Positions 1 to 13,658 are shown, counted from the stretch's first letter. The stretch is DNA of 64,000 nucleotides from Nectonema munidae (GCA_030549495.1 JAUIRK010000885.1:930001-994000), one strand, 5' to 3'. A program made the numbers and translations. The notes: generated from the letters alone by a model not told the origin.

Positions 1-252
1 ACCTCGATGGTCCACGTGAGTTTTAGAAAACCATTGAGATAGTCAATTTAAAACCAAAATTTTACAACCATTTTATTTTTGTCTTTGTTATCTTTTGTCA
101 GGGTCGAACGCAATGTCATTTTTAGCTATAAAAAAAAAGTTGCCTTTCCTATTTTTAAGTGCGTGTGTCATAAAAAAAAATACGGTTGCATGATTGATAT
201 GTCAGAATAACAAATTATACAGGCAGGAGTGAGAGCAATTGGTTTGATGAAA

Positions 253-320
253 ACAATGACAATATTGTATCGGATAGAGGGGTTATTGAATAATTGAGTG
301 TCCGATAAACGAGGTCCGAA
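253..320. repeat. pogo-like end motif, solitary copy
   Basis: This stretch carries a conserved block (TATCGGATAG, then TTATTGAATAAT, then TCCGATAAACGAGGTC) that recurs at 23409-23471, 25849-25905 and 43258-43325. Read on the minus strand it begins like the 'CAGTCAGACCTCGTTTATCC' ends of pogo/Tigger elements. Here it stands apart from the hAT sequence that surrounds it in the other copies. No partner end or target duplication was found. Confidence 0.45.
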
Positions 321-654
321 GTAAAAGTGTAAAAAAAACGAGGAGTAACATGTTCTATTCATTCAATTTTAGATCTGGTTTGTAAGTCTTTTAGTCAAAG
401 ATCTAACTATTTGGAAATTTTTTATTTAAATGTCCTATCACTAATGCAATAAAATTATTAATTCATCGAACTGGGGTAAATAGCATGAATTTATCAAGCT
501 CAAAGAAATACATGATGAATTTATGTAAAGCTATAAATCTTCAAATGATTTGTATTCACAATCGTGTGAAGACATTGTTATAGCAGAAAGCGTTATTGAA
601 AGAATGTAATTCACTTGAAAAAATCGCTGGAGTTATATGTGGTTATGATGAAAT

Positions 655-800
655 TCGCAGCTGACAGTGCAAGTCTAATGTTGGGTAATAAAATAATAGT
701 GGTGTGTTCATTGGAAAAAAACTCTTTTAAAAAGTTTGAAAATCATAAAAAAAAATTCGTTTCTGAAAATTTTTGAGCATGTGTATCCCAAGTTTGATCA
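655..800 (-). repeat. hAT-B 5'-end remnant
   Basis: This segment matches the outer end of the hAT-B family seen at 24140-24262, 28225-28380 and 60235-60330. Shared blocks are 'acagtgcaagt', 'gggtaataa...tagtggtgtgttcat' and a run of A before the extreme end. Transposase sequence is absent, so this is a solo end of an old copy. Confidence 0.6.
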
Positions 801-2975
801 AATTTGCGTGATCTGCCTATGGAGATATTTACTTTTATTTACAGTATAAATAACTAATTACTACTAATAATCTATATTTTTTCCTATGTATAGAAAATTC
901 TTTTTTCTTTTAGTCTTTGTAATATTTTTTTATATTTTATGCTGTCTTTACTGCTTCAAGGAGCATTTTTTAATCTTATTGACTCGACTTTACTCTAACT
1001 TAATTTTCTGTTCAACACTAATTTTGCCATAATTAGCTCTCAATGCACTTTTTCTATTAATAAAGAAAGCACAACTTGTATTTAATTTTCTATTTCTAAG
1101 GGAGACAATGGCTTCTGCGAATTTTGACTAATTATGACAAATACGAAAAATATAATGATAAATGTAAACGTATATATATTTCAAAATGATATTACCCAGC
1201 CAATTATTTGGAGGCATATTTTCAAAGAAAAGAATCCCAAAGATTTTGGACATTTAAATACCTTCATATCTACAATACAAAATAGCTTACTATCAACTAT
1301 GGGCCTTTCTAGAAGCTCATTGTAGACCACAGAGATTTTTTCTGAAGACTAATATAAACATTTTTTATTAGCACCCTTTTTACTCTCAATAACAAATTAA
1401 AAAATATAATCTTTTAGAGCAAAAAAGTCCGATATTTTATCAATATGCACGGAAAATTAGAAAACTATTTTAATAATTCTATCAAACAGCCAAGTTTATT
1501 TTATTATAATTATTTAAATTTTACGTAAGAAATGTCTTAAATATTTCTATTCAATAAATTAGAACAAATTAGGCAGTTTAAATTTTTACATTTTATGTTA
1601 CTTCATATATAGACAAAAAATATTTTTACAATAAGAGTCTTATAGCAGGTAAAAATATCAATATATTTAAAAAAAATCTACACGGCTTTGGCGATTTAAA
1701 ATTGGAAGAAAATTAACAAACTAGAATAAAATAATCTTAATAAAAAATAATAAAAATAAAATTATAACTGAACAAATCTTAAGTTGGTTTGATGCGCCAC
1801 CATACATAAGCCACCTATGCTGGTTTACAGAACAAATCTTGTTAATTATCAAAATTATTTTTTACAAAATCAATAACAAAGAAATAACTTCTTTCAGAAG
1901 TAAAAGCACAAAAAAGAAGCTAAAAAATTAAAAAGTATAATATTTTATAAAGTTTTGAATAATATTTAAAAGTTAAGCTTTAAATACAAATATTAAGGTA
2001 TTTAATTAAAAGCAGGCAATGTTTATCTTTGAATTTCAAACCATTTTATTAACGCTACCCACTTCAGATTTATACTTGTACCTGAGCAATCTTCCAGATT
2101 TAGAATGTACGCAAAAGGGTTTCAATATTTTATTCCTGGCATCTAAGCAAAATTTTATGGAAAGAACCGTTTGTTTCCATTCACAGTATCACGCAATGAT
2201 ACACTTATATCATGATATTAAAGGCTAGATTATCACTATTTGAAAAGCTGTCAGTAAAAACCCTAAACAAATTTTAATTTAGAAAGGGCAAATTTGAAAA
2301 GTGTAAATTTTACCAACATGCTTTATGTATAATTATACTAATAAATATTGCATATAGAAGCTCTACTCTTTATGCATATGAGCCCAGATTTATTTATTGT
2401 AACAAAATAAAATTTTATTAAAGCAGACGAAAAAAATATATTTAATTACACTTTGTTTAGATATCTTGTATAATGTTAGCGAAAATTACAGTTGTGTACA
2501 AAGAGCAGTAATATAGAGCGTCCACCCTAGATTATACAATTTATTTTAATTATTAAAATTCAAAAAAAATACAATAGGCTTTAATAGTAATGTAATAATG
2601 GTTGGCTACTTGAAATCAAAATCAGACCATGGCGTCACTTATGATAGGTAAGCAATTTTATAGACAAGATTATAAGTAACATTCTCGGGTTTTTTTAAGG
2701 ATTTTGTTTTAATTGACAAAAGTTACTAGATCTAAATTCAGATAGCCATGCTATACAAATTAGGGCAAAGTCCGATAGTGCTTATGGCACAATTAAAAAA
2801 TATCCAAGCTCAAAAATTTTCCAATATTTTGTTTTAAAATTAAATGTTAAGAACTAACTATTCATTATTGATTCTTGACAAATTTTAGTTTGCCTTTTGC
2901 AAGATATTAATCAAATCAAATTTGACAATATTTCTAAATAAATCAAAATTTAGATTTATAGATTATTTATAAATA
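801..2975. other. A+T-rich stretch, nothing recognised
   Basis: No convincing exon, RNA gene or transposon end was seen. Small open frames (for example 1134-1325 and 2019-2228) show no family features and no splice context. Confidence 0.5.
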
Positions 2976-4029
2976 CAGTCAACCTCCGCATATTGGCGAT
3001 TCTACATTCGTGGTTTTTTGACAACATATAGCTATTTAAAATCAAAATTTGTTTTTTATTTTAAGAGCATATAAACTTTTCATTAACTTTTATAAGCTAC
3101 TGCAGATCCATTGATCAGTAGAAAACAAGTTTAAAATAAAACAAATAAAAAGTGATTTTTTCTCTTTCAAAATCTCTATAAATTCTTTTTTCTTCATTTT
3201 TATATGTATGTGGTAACTCTTATTTTCGTGACGTGCCTATATTTGTGTATATGCGCATTTATATCAATTTATAAAATATTGACTCGAGTCTATTCAAACA
3301 TAATTTTAACACCATTTAAACTTTTTATTTACATTTATCATACTTCAATTGCATGAATAGTAATAGATCAATCATATAGAAAACATATGTGTTTTTGCAT
3401 AAATTAAACTTTTTGTGATTTTTTCTTTTTCCTTCTTATTCTCTTTTTTGCATTTTTATACGCATGTGTGTGCTCATTTGTAATTTTATGACATTTTCAT
3501 ACTTATCTTACATTGTGTATATGATTAATTGATTTCGTTGTTTTATTTTTAATCATTTGATTTTACACTACATAAACTATTATGGCATTAATGAGAGTAC
3601 CGTGAGGTACATAAAAAAGAAAGAGTCTGATATTAACAATTTCTGTTCTGTTAGCTTTGGAGCACTTAAATAATGATTTCTAGTGTTTGAAACAACCATG
3701 TTTTATCAGCCTTTAAGAAAAAATTTAACTGATCAACTTTCTGTTCACGTCGAAATGGATGATGTTACCCTTTCTTGAAACTCTCTTACGTGCAGTTTGT
3801 TATTTTTTTCTATCAATTAATTACTTTATGGATGTTTTTAAATAAAGTGTAACGTATTTTGAAAAAATCCATATCCTAACCCTAATTATATTTAAAACAA
3901 GAATAATATTAAATAAATCCCTACATATTGAAATTTGAATTGAATAAAATAGGTTAAAAATATTCGCAAATTTTAGGAATTTGTGATTAGTCTTGTAACC
4001 TAACCCCAGCGAATACGAGGGGTTGACTG
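2976..4029. mobile_element. pogo/Tigger-like non-autonomous element
   Basis: The ends are inverted: the left begins CAGTCAACCTCCGCATATT and the right, read from the minus strand, begins CAGTCAACCCCTCGTATTC. Each end is bordered by TA, the target duplication used by Tc1/mariner and pogo elements, at 2974-2975 and 4030-4031. The 1054-bp interior has no transposase frame. It holds two diverged copies of a T-rich segment, at about 3150-3290 and 3415-3540, so part of it is an internal duplication. CAGTYRACC ends with CG-rich first bases are typical of Tigger-type MITEs. Confidence 0.7.
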
Positions 4030-5370
4030 TATTATTATTAACCACTAGTTAAAATGACGGCAAAATTGGTATACCTCATTCCAAATAATTAAATTTTCTT
4101 TGAAATAGTTCAGCTTTAAGTAGAATTTCAATAATTGTAATTTATCCATGCAAGAACTCAGATGATTTTTTTGAGTAAATAAATCATTTATAGATTTGTT
4201 ATGATCGTAGTTCTTCAAATAGAATACATTTTAGTGTATTTCTAAAAATTAAAATGTTTTTTTCTGATAAAAAAAAACTAAATCTTGTTTTCCTAGATCT
4301 ATAAAAATCAATTTACCAATCTAGCTCATAGTGACCTTGTATTTTGGATGATAAAACTTTCAGATGGCACTTCCCTTTGAAGTTGATTAGTTTTTCATAT
4401 ATTATGCTATGTCGAATATAGTGAAAAAATTATTTTCAGATGATCAAGTATTTTTAAGGACTCACTTTACCTTTAAATTTTTCACAATTTTTAATCAAAT
4501 GTGATAAAAAAAAATGCATGAGTGTGAACACGTATCTTTCAAAACAAATTCTTAGAAGATGACTTTTTAGAACCGTAGATCCATGAAGATCTCCGATTAT
4601 ATTTCATATGTCAATTTTTGAAGTATGAACTCTGAGTGTAGATTTTCGAGACCAAGAATGGAGTAATCAAATTTTCTATCAGCAAAAGAAGTCGAAGACT
4701 GTTTCAAAGCTATATTCGATAGAAAAATGAGAACCCATTTGAAATCAAAATAAAAAAACTCTTTTGTAAATAATTTGAGAAAAATTAATAACTGCTCTAA
4801 AAGCGAATCCATAAAACGTTTATTGAAAAATGAATGAAATGAAGAAGTGTGACAATAAAATCAGTTAGAATGCATCTTGAAAATGAGATAAAATGATGAA
4901 ATGCGCTAAAACAATTGTAAAATATGTATCAGAAGAAGCGGAGAAAAATATGCAGAATAACTATGGATAAAAATATCAATCAGAAATATGGAAAAATAAA
5001 CATATTCTAAATAAAATATCTAAAATCGCTTAAGTTATGAGGAGTTATTTAAAGTCTTTATACTTTCATCATTTTGGTAGATAGTGTCTAAAAATTTTAA
5101 GGGGTTGTTTTGCCTGTCCAACCTATTGAGTTTTTAGAAGATATCAAAACGTGTGACAGGTGAGTTTTTCAAAACACAGAAAATGAAATTATTTCGAATT
5201 TTGTAAACGATCCCATATATTATTTCCCATTAATTAATTACACAGATAAAAAATAATATAAAGCTTTGAAATATAAAAACTATATTTCAAATATTATTTG
5301 TACAAAAAATTATTCAAAATAGAACATTTAAAAAAACAATTTTTAAAGAAGTACACAAAACCTCAATGTT
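4030..5370. other. A+T-rich stretch, nothing recognised
   Basis: Non-coding by eye. The minus-strand frame at 4597-4812 has no recognisable family and no adjoining exon signals. Confidence 0.5.
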
Positions 5371-5420
5371 TGTTAGAGTGAACTTCTCAGTCAGAAGTTC
5401 AGGGGTTCGATCCTGACTCT
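5371..5420 (+). repeat. tRNA-like (SINE-type) fragment
   Basis: A good B-box-like GGTTCGATCC sits at 5404-5413, and a hairpin AACTTC...GAAGTT lies just upstream like an anticodon arm. The A box is poor and no acceptor stem closes, so this is not a tRNA gene. It may be the head of a decayed tRNA-derived SINE. Confidence 0.3.
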
Positions 5421-8400
5421 TAAAAACTAAATCACAAAAATGTGATTAACCATCTCAAGCATATAGCCTTACGTCTGAAAATGCTTTGATATCTCCAAAC
5501 AAAGGGGTACATGAAATATGTATAATAATATTCAAAAACTTGAATAAAATTTTTTTGGGCACTGATCTAATAACGAACAAATATTTTTTAACCGCAACAA
5601 GTGTGCAATTATTATTTATATACCCTCTGGACCAGAGTTTCTCAGCAAGTTTTGTTTTATTAACCACTCAACTTTCCCGCCCCTTTTTTATTTTTGATTA
5701 TAATTATTCAATAATTATTGATCTATTTGTTATGTTATTGTCATTATTATAAATTAATTTTGATAAGACTCATTATATACCCTATATTTATTTTATTATT
5801 TCAAATAAAACAAAACCATTTTAATGGGATGTTTTGGCTTTATTATTTGATGTAAGATTTTTTTATCAGGAGATAAAAGAGCAGGTTTTAGCTTTGAGCG
5901 CGTAGAAAAGTATCCAAGCTTTCTCTTCTTTTCTTTAAAATTTCAACTTCAGAATTAAATCCAAATATGTAAATGGAAAATGTCATCTCTTTATTAGGAT
6001 ACAATGAAACAATGTGATTAAATATCCACATTAAAAATTAAATTGTTTTATGCTGATTTAACGAAATCATCATCGAAAAATTCATGGTATTCACTTTGAA
6101 TATCCTTATTCAGTACATTAAGATATTTTAATGAAATTTTTTCATTAAGTACATTAAGATATTTTAGAAGGCGATGGAAGGAGTGGTTTGATCATTTATA
6201 AGTCATACATAATATAAAAAAAGGTGTGATATATCATCAGAGGTAAATGAGAAAATTAGTAGAATAATTTATAGAAAAATAGTGTTTTTCTGTTTTTAGT
6301 AATAATTCTCAAAAATTATCAGATATATTGAAGATCTTAAATTTATGACCTATAACTATAACTTTGAATTTTCGTCTCTTAAAAATTATATATACATTTT
6401 TTAAATTATTTTATTGTGTTTTGAAAGCCATATTTGTTTTATGGACCAAATGGACCCTAATGGGTTGTATGTTACTTTTTTTACAACATACAAAATAATA
6501 GCCGAAGAAAAAAATAAAATATGTAAAAATTTAAAGAGCAGTATAATAGTAAAAGTCACAAAAAATAAATTATGAACATAGCATGGTTGCTAATATATGA
6601 GCATTTTCATATGGGTCCAAATGGACCCGAAGGGGTAACAAGGGTTAAGATTTTTTCAAATGGTTGAATAACCTTGCAATTTTTTAATGTGATTAAAAAT
6701 AATAACACTATTCATCAAGTTTAGTAATTTTATTAAGACAATACAAAGATGAAGAGACGCAACCTAATAAAAATAAATCTATTAAAAATTCTTATTAACA
6801 AAAGCAAAATATTGATTTTAATCAAAAAAATTTATATTGGTCAAAGACATTATAATTTCAAATATTATTTTTATACGTAAAAATATACAATAACAAAAAA
6901 AACAGGAAATTTATAATTAGTAGATTTTGGAGTAAAATTTTTATAAAAGTCATCTAAAACACTGAAGAATAAAATAATATGTATTTTAGGATGATTACGA
7001 GTAGTTAGCAAATTTTATTAACGTTACACAAAGCAAGTCAATCCAAGAGGGGTTTCAAACTTTTTTGATCTCATCAGTTGAATGAGATTGCTGTTCACAT
7101 TTTTGGGAATCGAACTGAGTCTTAAAGGTAAGGGTGAAGAACACTATCCAAACAACTCAACAGTTCAGTCACAACTCCATGAATGATGACATCAAATTTA
7201 CTATAATACTTAGAAAAGGCACTACTGTATATATTATACATTGGAAAAGATGAATGTAGAATAGTCGCATGTGGTATATGTAGACATGTATATTATGGTG
7301 ATTGTGAGTATTTGATTAACGCTGTCACACAAGGCAAGCCAGTCCTAAACTGGTTTCGAGTTTAACTCCTTTATCAAATATTAATTAAAAATTATTCGTG
7401 TAAATCATAAGAATGAAGTTAAAAGAATACGACGGAGAAAATTTTGGACAAGTGCTCTCATGATAATGTCAGTTGATTCAATCAAATATCAAGTCAGATT
7501 AGAAATCCAAGAAAAATTCTAAGGTTTTAGCGCCAAAAATTGGGTGTTCCCTTATATATACGGTTCTAAACATTTCGAAACTCAAAATAAAGCCTTCGAG
7601 AACATTATACCAAATCTAAGTTGAATCAATAAAAGTTTACATGAATGAGTCTTTTTTGAGAAGATAAGATAGTGTACAAAATTAGTAACAATTTGATATA
7701 TCACACGTGAATACTCGTTTGGAAGCGTAAGTTATGGGCATTTAAATATTCACTAGAATTCGACTAAGCACTCGAAAAAAAGTTCTATAAAAGTAAATTT
7801 GTAGCCAGTCAAGGGCATGAATAAAAAGGTAACATGAAAAAAATATAAATCTTGCGTTAATAAATACACCAACGAATTTAATTACGATCAATTATAATAT
7901 AACTTTAGCTTTATTTTAGCTATTACATCATTACGACATGTAAACAGCTGACTCTAGCTTTACTTCGCGTCCATCATGAATTCTTTTTTAGGCAATTCAC
8001 ATTACATTTTGGAATATTATATTCTTTGAAATTGAAACACAAAATATTTTCTATATGAAATAAAATTTGCTCTTGCATAGCTTTGAAGTTTTTGATTTTA
8101 AACTCACAAATTTCTTTATTTTTCCATTCATTTTTGTACGAGTAAGTTTGGACATCAATAGAGGGATTAGAATGAGTATATAAAATGACAAGCGATGAAT
8201 CAAATTGATACGAGCGCTTTTTGTTCGTTGCACAGAAAAAAAGGAATGGCTTTCAATTGAACAAAAGAATTTGTTCAGCCATTCCAGCCTGCACATCAAA
8301 AATAAATCTATCCCACTAATCTCTATTTTCTCATCAGTCTTATTTTTGATTTATAGAATTCTTTGATTCAGAAAATTTTAGCTTAGCATGTGGTGTGAAG

Positions 8401-8797
8401 AGTATAAACATTAGTAAAAGTGATAATGCTAACAATATTTTCGCTTTTTCTCACTTAAAACTTTTTTACGCTTTTAAACAAAAAATTTTTTGCTAAAAAA
8501 GATTTATATAATTGATTTTAGTAAATATGAGTATAGAAGTTGGCATCTCAATATGTCGGATTATAAAGACTCAGTTTATAAAGCATGACACTATAATTAC
8601 ACGTCTGAAAATATTTTCACAAACAAAGGTAGCAGTATTTTAAACAATTCCTCAAAACAAAATGATAGAAATTTAATTGATTCATAGTAGCAATATTTTT
8701 GTCGCTGAATTTTGTGTAATACATTAAAAAACATCCATTAGTACACCCTTCTAAAAATGTGAATACTTTTTAAAAATGCTCTTTCATTCTTATAAGT
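5421..8797. other. A+T-rich stretch with short repeats
   Basis: No gene was seen. Two things stand out: a TTAA-type transposon end at 6608-6648 and a diverged direct repeat (about 6999-7060 and 7305-7364, sharing 'attaacg...cacaaagcaagtcaat' versus 'attaacg...cacaaggcaagccagt'). The frame at 8051-8299 on the minus strand has no recognisable family. Confidence 0.45.
6608..6648 (-). mobile_element. TTAA-type element end with palindrome
   Basis: Read on the minus strand from TTAA (6645-6648) the sequence is CCCTTGTTACCCC followed by the palindrome GGGTCCATTTGGACCC (6613-6628). This is the order seen at the palindrome-bearing ends of the TTAA elements at 18725, 41803 and 58702. A degenerate direct copy lies at about 6438-6475. 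The other end was not found. Confidence 0.5.
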
Positions 8798-9423
8798 CAG
8801 AGGTGTCCAAGAAGTCGCCCGCGGTCGACAAGTCGACCGCCAAGCTCAAGAAAGTAGACCTCAAGTAGTTTATAAACAATTAAGGAATAAACCAGAAATT
8901 AATTGTTGGATCAATTTTTTTTCTTATGAATTTCCGTTTCTATCATATTATCTATGTGAATGTTTCATGAAGTTGCATTTTCCCAATTTTTCGCATAGTT
9001 AATAATAATCAATCATATTGATAAAGATTTCTTATTTTAGGCTAAAATTTTTCTATGCGCAACATCACACTTCCCTTCCATAAATAATCCTCATATTTTT
9101 CAAGATGATGAGGAAATTAAGGACATTGTATTATCATTATATGTTGGGTTGACAACTATATGTTGCAAACCTATGTATTTATGTTACCAATTAAGAGCTT
9201 TGAGAAGCTTATATTATTTCCGGTGGTATGCTATTTATTTAACTTTGATTATCTTTTCATCATGCAGTAGAATTGGTCTGATTGATGATATAAATTTTAA
9301 AAATCACCTATAAAATTTTGCTTGTCTTTGTAATTGCATTAAATTTATAAATTAGTCTTTTTTCGGTAAAAAGTTTTTACGATTACAATGCAAAATGTCA
9401 AATTTGTTTATTCTTTAATGATT

Positions 9424-9691
9424 CCGGGTCAAAACGTACGAAAACAAAACGTCTAAAAACTAAAACATTTGAAGAAAAACGTCCAAAGGCACTATCCTAT
9501 GTCCAAAATATCTTGAAATCTAAACGACTTAAGAGTTCTAAACAATTCAGTTTAAGCTTTTTGGTTTTAGAACTCTTTAATTATAAGATGTTTATATTTT
9601 AAGACATTTTGGATTTAACACGCTTTCTTTTCGGACGTTTTGGTTTTAGGACGTTTTCGTCTCGGACATTTTGGCTTTCGACTATGAACCT
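9424..9691. repeat. inverted array of ACGTC-type motifs
   Basis: The first half repeats a motif like AAAACGTCTAAAAAC and the second half repeats its reverse form (GTTTTAGGACGTTTTCG), so the ~270 bp could fold into a long imperfect hairpin. It lies inside the non-coding left part of the hAT at 8798-11900 and is probably a separate small fold-back or MITE insertion. No target duplication could be fixed. Confidence 0.45.
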
Positions 9692-10150
9692 TTTTAAATA
9701 TTTTTAGAATTCTTTTAGACATATTGTGACACTAAGACATTTAGTAGAACTCTTTTTTCGGTATATCGAAGTGATTAAAAAAATTCGACACAGTAACTTA
9801 AGAAAAATAACATCCTTGCTTGAATTTTTTTCTATTTGAAGGGCATGCTTGTCATAATTTTATTAAATCAAATTAAAAACAGTTAAATGTAAAAAAGTGA
9901 AATTAATGAAAAAAATATAAATTTCGTATAAAAAATTTCATTATAAAAAATAGTTGTCAACATAAATAATCAATTGATATTTAATTTAAAACCTAAAAAA
10001 ATTTTATGTTGCAATTTTGTTTATAATGTTCAACTTAATACAAATTTTTTACAAAATTAACCTTTTATAAAAGTACCTTTATTACTATCTTTTATTACCT
10101 TTTTTAGAAGTAGTTTTAACTATATTTGATTTTATCTTTGTGGCTGATAA

Positions 10151-11720
10151 ATGAATGAGCCAGGATCATCTTTTAAAAAAAGAAAAACTTACCATTATCA
10201 TAATGAATGGGAAGAGAACTACTTTTTTTGTAATGAACAATAACAAGTGTTTATGTTTAATTTGTAAGGGAATAGTTGGATTGCCTAAAAAAGCGAACAT
10301 GGAAAGACATTTTTTTAAAGTTCACAAAAATTATTCTATTGATTTTCCACAAAATACAGCCTTAAGAAAATCAAAAGTTAAACAACTCAAACAGAATTGC
10401 TTGAACAACAAAATAGCTTTTTTAAATACAACACAAGCTCAAAATCTGCTACAATCGCTTCATTCAAAATTACTCAAACATTAATTAAACATAACAAATC
10501 TTTTAGCGATGGAGAAATAGTAAAAGAAGCTTTTATCAAAGCGGGAGATGTTTTATTTGAAAACTTCGAAAATAAGTCCGAAATTATGACATGTATAAAT
10601 AACTTGTCATTGTCACGAAATACTATTATGCGAAGAACAAAGGATATCAGTCAAGATCTTGAGAAAGCTCTACAAATTAAGGTTGATAAGTGCTTTATTT
10701 CTCGTTGTAAGCGCGATGAAAAGTTTCCCAGATTTATTGATTATTATCATTGCATCATACATAATCAAGTCCTATGCTCAAAAGTTTTAAACTTTGATCA
10801 TGTCATGGACATAGCGTTCAAAACTGTCAACTACATCAGGTCAAAGAGTTTATCGCGTCGAGAGTTTCGTGCTTTGCTAAAAGAGTGTGGAGAATAACAC
10901 AATGAATTGCTTTTACACACAGATGTTAAATGGCTAAGCCGTGCTAAGTTTTTGACTCGTTTCAGAGAACTATTACGAAAAGTTTGCATTTTTCTTGAAA
11001 CTAAAAAAATCAATATGTTCAATTGAGTGATTCAGAATGGCGCTGCGATCTTTCTTTTTTTTGCGACGTTACTGAGAAGATAAGCAAAGATAAATCAATA
11101 ATTGAAATGGTTAGTCATGTAAATTCATTTAAAGAAAAGTTGAATATACAACTTAAACAAATGGAACGTGGCAAAACATTTTCCGAATTTAGATGACGAA
11201 AGAGGTGCTGAAAAAAGATTAAATGTGGATAGATATGTTGCTAGTCTAAGAACTCTCATGAATGAATTTGAAAAAAGATTAGAAAGGTTTAATAATATTG
11301 AAAGTATCACCACTTTTCTACTAAACCCCTTCAAGGAAGACGTGAGTATTGAATTTTTGGCTAAAAAAATTGGCGACTTTCTACAAATTGGCTGAATTAG
11401 AAGAAGAACTTATAAATATAAAATGTGACTTAAGTCTTAAATCAATGCATGGGTCGAAAGATTTTATAAAATATATTTTTAAAGATAAATACCCCAACAT
11501 TTGGAGGGTATTTGCTAGTTTCCATTCGTTTTTCGGATCCACATATTTGTGTAAATCTGCTTTTTCTTCGATGAATAGTATAAAAACAAAACATAGATCT
11601 CAATTAACTAACGAACATTTGCAGGCATGTTTAAGAATCGCCCTGACAAATTTCGATCCAAATTTTGAAAAACTAGCACAAAATATGCAGTGCCAGGTTT
11701 CATCTTCAAAAAAAAATTAG
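10151..11720 (+). pseudogene. hAT transposase, GTF2IRD2/ZBED5-like, decayed
   Basis: The sequence matches the domesticated-hAT group that includes GTF2IRD2, FAM200 and ZBED5. In order it shows an N-terminal BED-like zinc finger (CLICK...NMERHFFKVH, about 10245-10335), a middle part with DYYHCIIHNQVLCSKVL (about 10735-10790), HTDVKWLSRAKFL (about 10915-10960), and the C-terminal dimerisation part YPNIWR...FGSTYLCKSAFSSMN (11495-11580). The expected ATG is at 10151 (MNEPGSSFKKRK). A frameshift lies near 10215, the frame changes near 10450 and again between about 10890 and 11170, and an in-frame jump at about 10700 (CFISRCKRDEKFPRF) shows that most of the first catalytic half is deleted. This copy is dead. 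Confidence 0.88.
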
Positions 11721-11900
11721 TTTTTATAATTTTTAAGTTGTATATTTTGAAGTTAATAAAAATTTTTTTTACTTATATAAAACAACAAAAGTTACATTTG
11801 TTTTAAGAATATTAATTATTTTTTATACTTTCAAGGTAGACCGCCAAAAATTTCTACAAAAAAAGTAGCCCTTATATAAAAAAAAGTTTGGCCACCCCTG

Positions 11901-13495
11901 TAGGATCGCTCAAGATTGAGATGGCAGAATTATTTTTATGGGATCTTAATTGTCAAAAATTTTAGATTAGAAAGCGTGGTGAAGGAGAAACTGGGCCACG
12001 CTCAATTTATAAAAAAAAAGGAGGAGAAAAGGCATCGTCCCCTTAGAGTAAGATCGTGGGGCTCGCTCGCTTGGATGTGCTCCCACGTGTCCTTAGTGTG
12101 TTGAATATTGTATATGTACGAGAATATCCAGTGATTAGTTTAATAATAGGAGAATCAGCATATTTTTTGCTGGGAATTGGTAGGAGTGTGTTGAATTAAA
12201 TAAACGAGACTTTACCCCAGTTTGATAACAAATATGAGGTATATGTTTTGTTTTTGGACTTGATCAATAAGTTTGAATACTCAATGTCAAATTTTCGAAA
12301 CTCAGAATCCCAGGATTGATTGGTAAAGGTACCATCGCGTTTGTTCATCGAGAAGGCACAATTGCACGGTTTGTGTCGAACTAAGAGAAAATAAGATTCG
12401 ACGTATCACGAGATCTTTTTTGAGTACTAAAAGACAATTTTAGTTGCCCTTTTCAATATCTAAGCCTAAGACGGATTAAGTTTGAATTTATAAAAAAAAT
12501 GAGCCGAAATAAATTTTTGTAACAAAATCGTTCATACATAAAAACAAAGGAGACTTATATATTTGAATTCGCATAAAAATTTCGAAGCAAAGTTTAATTA
12601 TTATCTTATATACTTGATGTAATATATAATAATCAACTGTATGATTACAATGCTTGAACCACAGTCTTAATAGTTTCGACCAAGATAAAAATAAAGAATG
12701 TTGAGAAACTATAAAAATTCCCTTCTGTTTAATGCTAAATAAACTATTTAATAAGAATCACTTGACACATTTAATTACATTATTATCCTTACACCCTTCA
12801 CGTGAATTATATAAATGCATATCAACTAGAGAAAAAGCATTATATATCATTAAAATATATTGAATCCTTAATTATACGAAGTTCGAATAATTAGGGGAAC
12901 ATTCAACATTCTTTGCACATCTTTCTCATTATCTTGTTTTCAAGTAGAAACTCTACCTAATTAAAATATAAGAAATATTGCATACATTTTAGTGCTAACG
13001 AGGAAATAAGTTTGTACTTGAAGAATTTATTATTAAATATGACGTTAGAAAAGAGTAGATACATTAAAAATGGCATAATCTTTTTGCAAATAAAACAGTT
13101 GAATGTTTGCAAAATTTTAAAAATGTTCGATAACCTGTCTTACAAGACTCAAAACAACGAATCACATGATAATATCAATATTTCACCTAACCTCAAGAGG
13201 TTGAACACATGAAACAAAGCCTAATAGACTAGCCTCTTTAACGAATTAAACACCCTGGCGTATGCATATTTTTCCTAATTATCGCGCAAACAAGTAAAGA
13301 ATATTCTTCCATGACTGGACAGTTGATAGGACACTTGAAAACTCATAACAACTAGATCAAATCTCAGCGCTTCCACAATTATGACATCTTGGCATTTATT
13401 TTTGCATTCTATTTACTAATCATGTTTGGAAGAAGGCATTACAAAACATTTACCTATCTTAATCGTATCTCTGTATGGAGCAGATGGCAGGGATA
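11901..13495. other. A+T-rich stretch, nothing recognised
   Basis: No gene or element could be supported. A slightly G+C-richer patch at 11975-12110 has a small open frame without family features. Confidence 0.45.
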
Positions 13496-13565
13496 GTCAC
13501 GATCGGGTTTCGAAACCAGACCATCTGGATCGAGACCCTACCGTTCCACCACTAGGTCATCTGAC
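13496..13565 (-). repeat. tRNA-derived SINE head
   Basis: On the minus strand an excellent A box TGGTGGAACGG (13541-13551) is followed after 23 nt by a B-box-like GGTTTCGAAACC (13506-13517). A D-stem (CCTA/TAGG) and partial acceptor pairing (GTCA/TGAC) are visible. The anticodon arm does not fold properly, so this is a tRNA-derived repeat and not a working tRNA gene. No poly(A) or simple tail was clear. Confidence 0.5.
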
Positions 13566-13658
13566 GACATGTGATTTGATATTTATGATGTGAAGACAAT
13601 CGAGTTATAAAAAATATTACCAAAAAAGGAAAGGTTTTGAAAATGTATCTTATATATC

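Larger units (their letters stand above)
8798..11900 (+). mobile_element. hAT transposon (GTF2IRD2/ZBED5 type)
   Basis: The left end starts CAGAGGTGTCCAAG and the right end, read on the minus strand, starts CAGGGGTGGCCAAAC; both are typical hAT termini. The 3103-bp element encloses the hAT transposase remnant at 10151-11720. The 8 bp on either side (ttataagt and taggatcg) do not match, so the target duplication has decayed or one end has been replaced. The right inner end still carries the AGGTAGACCGCC motif that echoes GTCGACCGCC at the left. Confidence 0.85.

Noticed and set aside
1-21. Possible exon end at the window start with a donor-like GTGAGT
   Set aside because: Only 15 bases precede it, and no frame or homologue can be judged.
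5455-5752. Overlapping frames on both strands
   Set aside because: Neither shows family motifs; this is open-frame noise beside a tRNA-like repeat.
13496-13565. Functional tRNA gene
   Set aside because: Good A and B boxes, but the anticodon and acceptor stems do not close.
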